DNA from: Methylobacteriaceae bacterium
GTDB taxonomy: Bacteria; Pseudomonadota; Alphaproteobacteria; Rhizobiales; Beijerinckiaceae
Direction of reading: 5' to 3'
NCBI GenBank assembly: GCA_020638195.1
Contig: JACKJC010000001.1
Span: 733,001 to 797,000, forward strand
Length of the DNA: 64,000 bases
Of this stretch, positions 57,733-64,000 are shown in pieces (the first letter of the stretch is position 1; every line of letters starts with the position of its first letter). The position numbers were made by a program, and so were the translations under genes. The notes below the pieces were generated by a model. That model had not been told where the DNA came from, made no database searches, and worked only from the letters and a program-made list of their open reading frames with translations.

Positions 57733-58937
57733 TCGCCACGATTGCTTTCGACTGGGTCGAATTTTTCCTGCGCTGGCTGCATGTCGTCGCCGCCATCTTC
57801 TGGGTCGGTCTCGCGCTCGGTTTCCTGCGGCTCAATCTCACGCTGAAATCCACGAAAGCCGATGTGTGGCGCGCGGCCGACGACGGCGTCTTCAGGATCG
57901 CGCGCGACATGAACATTCCCGCCGAGGCCCAGCCGCAGATCGGCTGGTTCCGCTGGGAGGCCTATCTCGTCTGGCTCTCGGGCTTCGCGCTGATGGTCGC
58001 GATCTATTTCGCGAAAGCCGATCTCTATCTGATCGATCCTGCCGTTCTCGCGCTCGAGTCCTGGCAGGCGATCCTGCTCGTGCTCATGCTGCTCGTCGTC
58101 GGCTGGCTTGGCTATGATCAGCTCGCCAAGGCGCCATGGAGCGAGACGGCGCGGCGCGTAGCGGTCGCGATCTTCCTCTTCGCGCTCGCCTTCGCGCTCA
58201 CGCGCATGTTCTCCGGTCGCGGCGCCTTCCTCGTGTTCGGCGCGATCATCGGCACGATCATGACGGCTAATGTCGCGCATTATCTCGTGCCCAACCAGCG
58301 CCGCATGCTGGAGGCGATCCGCACCGGCGTCGCACCGGACGAAGCGCGCTTCGCGGTCAGTCGACAGCGCGCGCTGCACAACAATTATCTGGCGCTGCCG
58401 GTTCTCGTCCTGATGCTGGCGAACCATTATCCGCTCGCCTTCGCCTCGCGCTTCAACTGGATCATCGCGTCGCTCGCGCTCGTCGCGGGCGCCGCCATCC
58501 GTCACTTCTATGTCGCGCGCCACCGAGGCTCCGGCGATCTCTGGTGGACATGGGCGCTTGCTGGCGCAGCCGGGGCGGCGATGGTCGCGCTGTCGATCTT
58601 CGGCGCCGAGAAACCGCAGGCGCGCGCCGCCGCGCCGAAGAGCGCGATGGACGCCATCGCATCGGTCGTCGCCCCACGCATCGGCGATGTCGAAGACATC
58701 GTCGCCGACCGCTGCGTCATGTGTCATGCGCGAAAACCGTCATGGCCGGGCCTCGCGGCCCCGCCCAAGGGCGTGATGCTGGAGACGCGCGCGCAGATTG
58801 CAGGCCGCGCGAAAGACATTGCCGCGCAGGCCGTGTGGACGCGCGCAATGCCGCCGCCCGGCGCGCATGTTCCGATCGGCGACGACGAGCGCCGCACGCT
58901 GGCGCTGTGGATCGCCTCGGGCGCGCCGGCGCGCTGA
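57729..58937 (+). CDS. puuD: urate hydroxylase PuuD-like membrane protein with cytochrome c tail
   Basis: 402 residues. Eight or so membrane helices opening with the PuuD-type VEFFLRWLHVVAAIFWVGLA and later TANVAHYLVPNQRRMLEAI, then a C-terminal cytochrome c domain with the haem motif C329-x2-C332-H333 (DRCVMCHARKPSW). PuuD oxidises urate to 5-hydroxyisourate using the respiratory chain. Overlap with the amidohydrolase gene hints at a shared nitrogen-salvage role; no hiuH, uraD or allantoinase is present in the window. Confidence 0.87.
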   Translation: MIATIAFDWVEFFLRWLHVVAAIFWVGLALGFLRLNLTLKSTKADVWRAADDGVFRIARDMNIPAEAQPQIGWFRWEAYLVWLSGFALMVAIYFAKADLYLIDPAVLALESWQAILLVLMLLVVGWLGYDQLAKAPWSETARRVAVAIFLFALAFALTRMFSGRGAFLVFGAIIGTIMTANVAHYLVPNQRRMLEAIRTGVAPDEARFAVSRQRALHNNYLALPVLVLMLANHYPLAFASRFNWIIASLALVAGAAIRHFYVARHRGSGDLWWTWALAGAAGAAMVALSIFGAEKPQARAAAPKSAMDAIASVVAPRIGDVEDIVADRCVMCHARKPSWPGLAAPPKGVMLETRAQIAGRAKDIAAQAVWTRAMPPPGAHVPIGDDERRTLALWIASGAPAR

Positions 58938-58943
58938 GACGCG

Positions 58944-60470
58944 CTACATCGTCGCGCCGATCGTCCAGGGCACGAATTCGACGTCGCCATAGCCGAGCTG
59001 CTCGGACTTGGTCCGTTCACCCGACGCGACCCGCAGCAAAGCCTCGAAAATCTCGCGGCCCTTGTCCGCGATCGACACGCCGTCCAGCACTTCGCCGCAG
59101 TCTATGTCCATGTCGTCGATCATGCGGCGATAGATGTCGGTATTGGTGGCGAGCTTGAAGGAGGGCGTCGGCTTGCAGCCATAGGCCGAGCCGCGTCCGG
59201 TGGTGAAGGCCAGAAGATTGGCGCCGCCGGCGACCTGCCCCGTGGCGGCGACGGGATCGTAGCCCGGCGTATCCATGAAGACGAGGCCCTTCTCGGTTAC
59301 GAGCTCCGCATAATCGTAGACCGCGCGCATCGTCGTCGTGCCGCCCTTGGCGGCCGCCCCGAGCGATTTCTCCAGAATGGTGGTGAGCCCGCCCGCCTTG
59401 TTGCCGGGCGAGGGATTGTTGTTCATCTCCATCCGGTTGCGCGCGGTGTAATCCTCCCACCAACGGATGGTCGAAACGAGCTTTTCGCCGACCTCGCGCG
59501 AGGCGGCGCGCCGGGTCAGCAGGTGTTCGGCGCCATAAATCTCTGGCGTTTCCGACAGGATCGCCGTGCCGCCATGGCGCACGAGGTCGTCGACCGCCGC
59601 GCCCAGCGCCGGATTGGCGGTAATGCCGGAATAGCCGTCCGAACCGCCGCATTGCAGGGCGAGGACGAGATCGGAGGCGAGACATGTCTCGCGCTTCGCC
59701 TGTGCGACCTGCGGCAGCATCGTCCTGATGGCGTCGACGCCCGCCATCACGGTCTTCTTGGTGCCGCCGACCTCCTGGATCGTCATCGTGCGGAACGTGT
59801 CGGATTCCTTCAGCCCATAGGCCTCCTTGAAACGCGAGATCTGGAAGCCTTCGCAGCCGAGCCCCACCATCACCACGCCGCCGACATTGGGATTGACAGC
59901 GTATCCCCATTGCGTGCGCTTCAGGACCTCGTAGCCCTCGCCTTTCACGTCGAGCGCGCAGCCGCCGCCATGGGTGAGCGGGATCACGCCGTCGATGTCG
60001 GGATATTGGTCGAGCAGACCTGAGCGCTGGATTTCCTCTGCCATGAAACGCGCGACCGAGGCCGAGCAATTTACGGAAGTCAGGATCGCGATGTAATTGC
60101 GCGTGCCGACCTTCCCCCCCGCGCGCCGAAAACCTTCGAAGGTCGCGCGCGCGCTTTCTGGCAGGATCGCCTCGTCGCGCGCTTCCTCGGCAAAGGCGTA
60201 GTCGCGTTCGAAGTCGCGGCATTCGACATTGTGCTCATGCACCCATTGGCCGGGCGCGATCGGCTGCGAGGCGAAGCCGATGATCTGGCCGAACTTGCGC
60301 ACCGGCTCGCCGGCGGCGATCGGCGTGATCGCCATCTTGTGGCCACGCGGCACCCGCTCGCTGGCGGTGGCGTTCTGATAGACGAAGCCCGGTGCGAAGG
60401 CGTCGACTGCGACGATGATGTTGTCGGCTTCGTTCAGGCGTAGCGCGCGCGGCCGTTTGGCTTCGGACAT
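58944..60470 (-). CDS. UxaA/GarD-family sugar-acid dehydratase
   Basis: 508 residues from ATG 60470. N-terminal SAF domain (about 10-95, with GQIIGFASQPIAPGQWVHEH), then the altronate/galactarate dehydratase domain: RNYIAILTSVNCSASVARFM, VIPLTHGGGCA, ALQCGGSDGYSG, and NPSPGNKAGGLTTILEKSLG. It dehydrates an aldonic or aldaric acid such as altronate or galactarate, depending on Fe2+. The length lies between UxaA and GarD. A GntR regulator gene lies eight bases upstream on the same strand. Confidence 0.9.
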   Translation of the reverse strand: MSEAKRPRALRLNEADNIIVAVDAFAPGFVYQNATASERVPRGHKMAITPIAAGEPVRKFGQIIGFASQPIAPGQWVHEHNVECRDFERDYAFAEEARDEAILPESARATFEGFRRAGGKVGTRNYIAILTSVNCSASVARFMAEEIQRSGLLDQYPDIDGVIPLTHGGGCALDVKGEGYEVLKRTQWGYAVNPNVGGVVMVGLGCEGFQISRFKEAYGLKESDTFRTMTIQEVGGTKKTVMAGVDAIRTMLPQVAQAKRETCLASDLVLALQCGGSDGYSGITANPALGAAVDDLVRHGGTAILSETPEIYGAEHLLTRRAASREVGEKLVSTIRWWEDYTARNRMEMNNNPSPGNKAGGLTTILEKSLGAAAKGGTTTMRAVYDYAELVTEKGLVFMDTPGYDPVAATGQVAGGANLLAFTTGRGSAYGCKPTPSFKLATNTDIYRRMIDDMDIDCGEVLDGVSIADKGREIFEALLRVASGERTKSEQLGYGDVEFVPWTIGATM

Positions 60471-60478
60471 GGGCGCGT

Positions 60479-61198
60479 TCAGCCGATGAAATTTTCGGGG
60501 TTCTGTACTGCGATCCGCTCGAAGGTCGCGGTCGTCTCGTCGAGATGGGCGCGCATGGCGGCGGCCGCGTCCGCGCCATTCCCGGAGAGAATGGCGTCGA
60601 AGATGCGCTTGTGTTCGGCATGCGCGCTCGGCAGCCGGCCGGGCGGCGAAAGCGCGATGCGGCGCACCCGTTCGAGATGGGAACGCAAACCGTCGAGAAT
60701 TTCGCGCGCGTGGCGCAGCGCCATGCCATCGACGATCAGCTTGTGGAATTCGACGTCGAGCACATAGAAGCCCGCGACGTCGCCGGCTTCGGCGGCGGCC
60801 TGCTGGTAGCGCAGGTTGCGTTCGATCTCGCGCTGTGTTTCCGCCGGCAGGCCGCGCGCCGCCTCGGCCGCGATTTCCGCCTCCAGCGCCCGGCGGATCA
60901 TCATCCATTCGCGCACGTCGTTGGCGGCGATCTTGGCCACGAACGAGCCGTGCTGCGGCTCGATCACGACCAGCCGTTCGAAAGCGAGCCGGTTGATCGC
61001 CGCCGTCACCGGAAAGCGCGAAACGCCGAGTTTGGCGCAGAGCGCGAGCTTGTCTATGGCCCCGCCCGGCGCCAGCGCGCCCGACAGGATCGCCTCCTTG
61101 ATCTCGGTATAGACCTGGTCGGCCTTGGACGTGCGTCGCGCGCGATCGGCGACGAGCCGTTTGCGCGCCGAAGGTTTTTCGCTCGTCTGGACCGCCAC
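60479..61198 (-). CDS. GntR/FadR-family transcriptional regulator
   Basis: 239 residues. N-terminal winged helix (VYTEIKEAILSGALAPGGAI, then LGVSRFPVTAAINRLAFERL) and a C-terminal FCD ligand domain with metal-binding histidines (DVEFHKLIVDG and AEHKRIFDAILSG). Upstream of and co-directional with the dehydratase, it most likely controls it in response to the sugar acid. A FadR-type operator was not identified. Confidence 0.92.
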   Translation of the reverse strand: MAVQTSEKPSARKRLVADRARRTSKADQVYTEIKEAILSGALAPGGAIDKLALCAKLGVSRFPVTAAINRLAFERLVVIEPQHGSFVAKIAANDVREWMMIRRALEAEIAAEAARGLPAETQREIERNLRYQQAAAEAGDVAGFYVLDVEFHKLIVDGMALRHAREILDGLRSHLERVRRIALSPPGRLPSAHAEHKRIFDAILSGNGADAAAAMRAHLDETTATFERIAVQNPENFIG

Positions 61199-61364
61199 CC
61201 GCAGCTCTCCCCGAAAATCGCCGCCCGGCGTTCGGATGCGCCTGTGCTAGCATGCCAGACGCTAGAGAGCGGTCGGGCGAGCGTCAATAGAAGCCTGTGG
61301 CCGGGCGGGGCGCGGATGTGCGGACGGGCTTGTCAGAGCGCGCCGTCGCGGCCATTTTTCAGGC

Positions 61365-62468
61365 ATGTCCGCAATCACAGGCAAATCGGGATCGACACCG
61401 GCGGAACGGGCCGCGGGCGCGCTGGGCGCGCTCGATTCGCGCTCGCGCGAAATTTTTCGGTCGATCGTCGAATCCTATCTGGATTCCGGCGAGCCGGTCG
61501 GCTCGCGCCATCTCTCGCGCATTCTGCCGATGCCGCTGTCGCCGGCCTCCATCCGCAACGTCATGCAGGATCTCGAGGAGCTCGGCCTCGTCTACGCGCC
61601 GCACACCAGCGCGGGACGTCTGCCGACCGAGACGGGCCTGCGCTTCTTCGTCGATTCGCTGCTTCAGGTGGGCGAGCTCTCGGCCGACGAACGCATCCGC
61701 ATCGAGAGCCAGGTCGCCGGCCAACCCGCCGACGCCGGACTCGAAGCCCTGCTCGGCCAGGCCTCTAGCCTGTTGTCCGGTCTCACGCGCGGCGCCAGCG
61801 TCGTCGTCACCTCCAAGGACGACCGCCGCCTGCGCCAGATCGAATTCGTGCGGCTCGACCCGGGCCGCGCGCTCGCCGTGCTCGTCTCGGAGGATGGATC
61901 GGTCGAAAACCGCATCCTCGTCATCCCGCCTGATCTGCCGCATTCCGCGCTGGTGAGCGCCGGCAATTATCTCAACGCCCGCATCCGTGGCCGCACGCTC
62001 GACCAGGTGCGTGGCGAGATGGAAGCGGGCCGCAAGCTCGTCGAGGCCGAGCTCGACGAATTGACCGCGCGACTGGTCGAGGCGGGGCTGGCGAGCTGGG
62101 CCGGCCTCGACGGCGCGCGCCGCCAGCTCATCGTGCGCGGCCAGGGCAATCTGCTCGAGGACCTCACCGCCATGGAGGATCTCGAGCGCATCCGCCTGCT
62201 GTTCGACGATCTCGAGACAAAGACCGAGGTCATCGACCTCCTGTCGCGCGCCGAGAACGGCGAGGGCGTACGCATCTTCATCGGCTCGGAGAACAAGCTG
62301 TTCTCGCTCTCGGGCTCCTCGATGATCGCCGCGCCCTTCCGCGACAGCGACCGCCGCGTGGTCGGCGTGCTCGGCGTCATCGGCCCGACGCGGCTGAACT
62401 ATGCGCGCATCGTGCCCATGGTCGACTATACGGCCCGCGTCATCGCCCGCATCGTCGGCGGCGGCTGA
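61365..62468 (+). CDS. hrcA: heat-inducible transcription repressor HrcA
   Basis: 367 residues. Winged helix with SREIFRSIVESYLDSGEPVG and PASIRNVMQDLEELGLVYAP, followed by SAGRLPTETGLRFFVDSLL, then the GAF-like domain and the final VIGPTRLNYARIVPMVDYTA. HrcA binds CIRCE elements before groE/dnaK genes. No CIRCE palindrome was seen upstream here. grpE, which commonly follows hrcA, is not next; the neighbour is a convergent DUF1003 gene. Confidence 0.95.
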   Translation: MSAITGKSGSTPAERAAGALGALDSRSREIFRSIVESYLDSGEPVGSRHLSRILPMPLSPASIRNVMQDLEELGLVYAPHTSAGRLPTETGLRFFVDSLLQVGELSADERIRIESQVAGQPADAGLEALLGQASSLLSGLTRGASVVVTSKDDRRLRQIEFVRLDPGRALAVLVSEDGSVENRILVIPPDLPHSALVSAGNYLNARIRGRTLDQVRGEMEAGRKLVEAELDELTARLVEAGLASWAGLDGARRQLIVRGQGNLLEDLTAMEDLERIRLLFDDLETKTEVIDLLSRAENGEGVRIFIGSENKLFSLSGSSMIAAPFRDSDRRVVGVLGVIGPTRLNYARIVPMVDYTARVIARIVGGG

Positions 62469-62473
62469 CGAAG

Positions 62474-63355
62474 CTATTCGGAATCGTTGTCGTCGGACGT
62501 CGGCGACGAGGCGTTCTCGCCATTGGCGCCGCCTGTCTTCGGCGCCTTGGCTTTCCTGCGGCCGCCGGCCTCCTGCAGCATCTCGATCTGCAACTGCTGG
62601 ATTTCCGACAGGCGCTGCCACTGGCGCGAGATCAGATAGTCGATCTTCTCGTGCAGGTGGCGGATTTCCAGCTCCGCCTTCAGGTTCACGCGATAGTCGT
62701 TGAACGAGCGCTGGCGGTCCTTCTCCTCCTGGCGGCGCTGGCTCATCATGATGATGGGCGCCTGGATGGCGGCCAGACACGACAGGACGAGATTGAGCAG
62801 GATGAACGGATAAGGGTCGAAGGCTTCCTTGTCGCCGCGCCAGACGTTGATGGCCATCCAGACGACAAGCACGATGCCGAAGGCGATCAGGAACGACCAG
62901 GAGCCGCCGAAACTCGCCAGATGGTCGGACAGGCGTTCGCCGAAACTGCGCTGCTCCTCGTATTCAACCTCGGTGTTTTCCGCGATCGTGTCGTGGCGGG
63001 CGATGCTCTCCGCCACTTCGCGGTCGAGTTCGGTGAACTCGCCGTGCTCCTGCTGCAGCAGCTCCTCGAGATAGAGCATGCGATAGCGCGAGAGCTCGCC
63101 GAGGCTGATCCGCGCGTCCTGCGGCAGGTCGGGATGGTCGCGCCGAATGCGCTCCGTCAGCGCCGGGCGCAGGTGATCGATATTGACCAGCTCACGCTTG
63201 CGATATTTGCGTCCCGTGACCGCCGAGGGGAGCTTGCGTCGACGCCGACGCCCAGAACGGGCCTCCTCGGCGTCGGGCGCGGCGACGGATTCGAGCTCTT
63301 CGTCGTCGATGTCGTGCTCGGGCGGCCGGGCGCCTGGCCCCGGTTCGTTGCTCAT
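62474..63355 (-). CDS. DUF1003-family membrane protein
   Basis: 293 residues. Charged N-terminal region, then a DUF1003 core with two membrane helices (SWSFLIAFGIVLVVWMAINV and PFILLNLVLSCLAAIQAPII) followed by the MMSQRRQEEKDRQRSFNDYR signature and a coiled-coil-prone stretch (LEIRHLHEKIDYLISRQWQR). C terminus acidic. The function of the family is not established. Convergent with hrcA, five bases between stops. Confidence 0.87.
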   Translation of the reverse strand: MSNEPGPGARPPEHDIDDEELESVAAPDAEEARSGRRRRRKLPSAVTGRKYRKRELVNIDHLRPALTERIRRDHPDLPQDARISLGELSRYRMLYLEELLQQEHGEFTELDREVAESIARHDTIAENTEVEYEEQRSFGERLSDHLASFGGSWSFLIAFGIVLVVWMAINVWRGDKEAFDPYPFILLNLVLSCLAAIQAPIIMMSQRRQEEKDRQRSFNDYRVNLKAELEIRHLHEKIDYLISRQWQRLSEIQQLQIEMLQEAGGRRKAKAPKTGGANGENASSPTSDDNDSE

Positions 63356-63479
63356 GTCGGCGTCCTTCGGTCCGATGCGGCCCGCCGCTGTCGTCGGCGG
63401 CGGTCCCTAATGCGCCTGTATGCGCCCAGCGGCTTGTCCACTTTGTGACGGGTTCGCCGGAAGTCGCGGTCCATCCGCG

Positions 63480-63508
63480 TTGACTTGCCCCCGGCCTTGC
63501 CCCTATAA
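63480..63508 (+). promoter_or_regulatory. rpmH: rpmH promoter
   Basis: TTGACT, 17 bases, CTATAA: a near-consensus housekeeping promoter 84 bases before the rpmH start. Confidence 0.7.
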
Positions 63509-63592
63509 GCCCGCAACGATTTCGGCGGCGCCGACGTCGGGGGCCTGCTTTGCGCCCCGGTTCGGCGCCCACGCTATTTTCGGAGAATTCCT

Positions 63593-63727
63593 GTGAAGCG
63601 GACCTATCAGCCCTCCAAGCTCGTGCGCAAGCGCCGTCACGGTTTCCGCGCCCGCATGGCCACTGTCGGCGGCCGCAAGGTCATCGCCGCCCGTCGCGCC
63701 CGCGGCCGCAAGAAACTGTCGGCCTGA
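63593..63727 (+). CDS. rpmH: 50S ribosomal protein L34
   Basis: 44 residues from GTG 63593, preceded by GGAG at 63582. Sequence MKRTYQPSKLVRKRRHGFRA then MATVGGRKVIAARRARGRKK is typical L34, highly basic. Too short for most ORF callers. Begins the conserved rpmH-rnpA-yidC block. Confidence 0.97.
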   Translation: MKRTYQPSKLVRKRRHGFRARMATVGGRKVIAARRARGRKKLSA

Positions 63728-63738
63728 TCGGGTTCGAG

Positions 63739-63840
63739 CCCTCATGCTGAGGAGCCGCTGCAAGCGGCGTCTCGAAGCACGAGGGCGCTAGTCCGCGTCC
63801 TTCGAGACGCGATGCTGTGCATCGCTCCTCAGGACGAGGG
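63739..63840. repeat. palindromic repeat between rpmH and rnpA
   Basis: CCCTCATGCTGAGGAGCCGC on the left and CGCTCCTCAGGACGAGGG on the right, with inner arms GCGTCTCGAAG and CTTCGAGACGC. It fills nearly the entire gap between two genes that are normally close together. Confidence 0.85.
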
Positions 63841-63849
63841 GCTGAGGGC

Positions 63850-64000
63850 ATGGGAGCTGACATGGCCAGCGGCGGCCAAAAAAAAATCCCTCCGCCCCTT
63901 CGCCTCAAGAAGCGCAAGGACTTTCTGGCCGCAGCCCGCGGATCGCGCAGTCACGCTTCCGCTTTCGTTCTGCAGGTTGGACCACGGGCCGATGAAGCCG
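63850..64000 (+). CDS. rnpA: ribonuclease P protein component, 3' end outside window
   Basis: First 50 codons of rnpA. The protein reads PPPLRLKKRKDFLAAARGSR then HASAFVLQVGPRADEA, the RnpA opening in which LKKRxDFLAAARG begins the RNA-binding core. Start is ATG 63850 or, equally likely, ATG 63862. Together with the M1 RNA it processes tRNA 5' ends. The stretch of nine A at 63879-63887 encodes Gln-Lys-Lys and is prone to slippage. Confidence 0.92.
   Translation, partial: MGADMASGGQKKIPPPLRLKKRKDFLAAARGSRSHASAFVLQVGPRADEA

Noticed and set aside
58944..61253. Apparent 769-residue fusion of a UxaA-like dehydratase with an upstream domain
   Set aside because: The upstream 260 codons are an out-of-frame reading of the GntR gene. 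ATG 60470 starts a complete SAF-plus-dehydratase protein.

Overview
The window is GC-rich, densely coded chromosomal DNA from an alphaproteobacterium, most likely of the order Hyphomicrobiales (Rhizobiales), perhaps Beijerinckiaceae-like; the family is a guess. The evidence is the hsp20-DUF1150 pair, an NDUFA9-like gene, the order ffs-dnaX-ybaB-recR, an HWE histidine kinase, and several palindromic intergenic repeats of kinds I associate with this order. There is no phage, insertion sequence or CRISPR array.

Layout. 0-2.8 kb: MarR regulator, SulP transporter, Nudix hydrolase. 2.8-15.1 kb: a glycolipid or polysaccharide region with three soluble glycosyltransferases, an LptF-like permease, a Wzm/Wzt-type ABC exporter, and an operon of dedicated acyl carrier protein, ketosynthase, two half-size hot-dog dehydratases, a short-chain reductase, a ceramide-glucosyltransferase-like enzyme (GT21) and a second membrane glycosyltransferase (GT2). 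15.1-17.6 kb: a secreted Cys protein, a small ORF, an amidase. 17.6-22.7 kb (minus strand): a tight sphingolipid operon of serine palmitoyltransferase, bacterial ceramide-synthase-like acyltransferase, DES1-like sphingolipid desaturase, FA2H-like fatty-acid hydroxylase, and a membrane protein with an ACP-like domain lacking the usual serine. 22.8-26.6 kb: Hsp20, DUF1150, PBP1A, ACT-domain regulator. 26.7-32.7 kb: GMC oxidoreductase and ugpBAEC with a triple Pho-box-like site. 32.8-35.8 kb: egtBD (ergothioneine) and an EI24-like membrane protein. 35.8-40.0 kb: NDUFA9-like protein, tRNA-Leu(CAG), an AraC regulator and a five-gene coupled operon around an IHF/HU-like protein. 40.1-46.8 kb: recR, ybaB, dnaX, SRP RNA, parDE, vWA/MoxR pair. 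46.9-64 kb: mostly housekeeping (MepA, L,D-transpeptidase, LDH2-type dehydrogenase, HWE kinase, PurU, thioesterase, FadJ-like enzyme, YihY, nitrilase, PuuD, UxaA/GntR, HrcA, DUF1003, rpmH, start of rnpA).

The main point is that about 20 kb appears to encode an almost complete, eukaryote-like glycosylceramide pathway: base synthesis, N-acylation, Delta4-desaturation or C4-hydroxylation, alpha-hydroxylation and glucosylation. It sits beside a private fatty-acid module and candidate lipid/glycan exporters. Assignments rest on motifs read by eye and family knowledge; no alignments were run.
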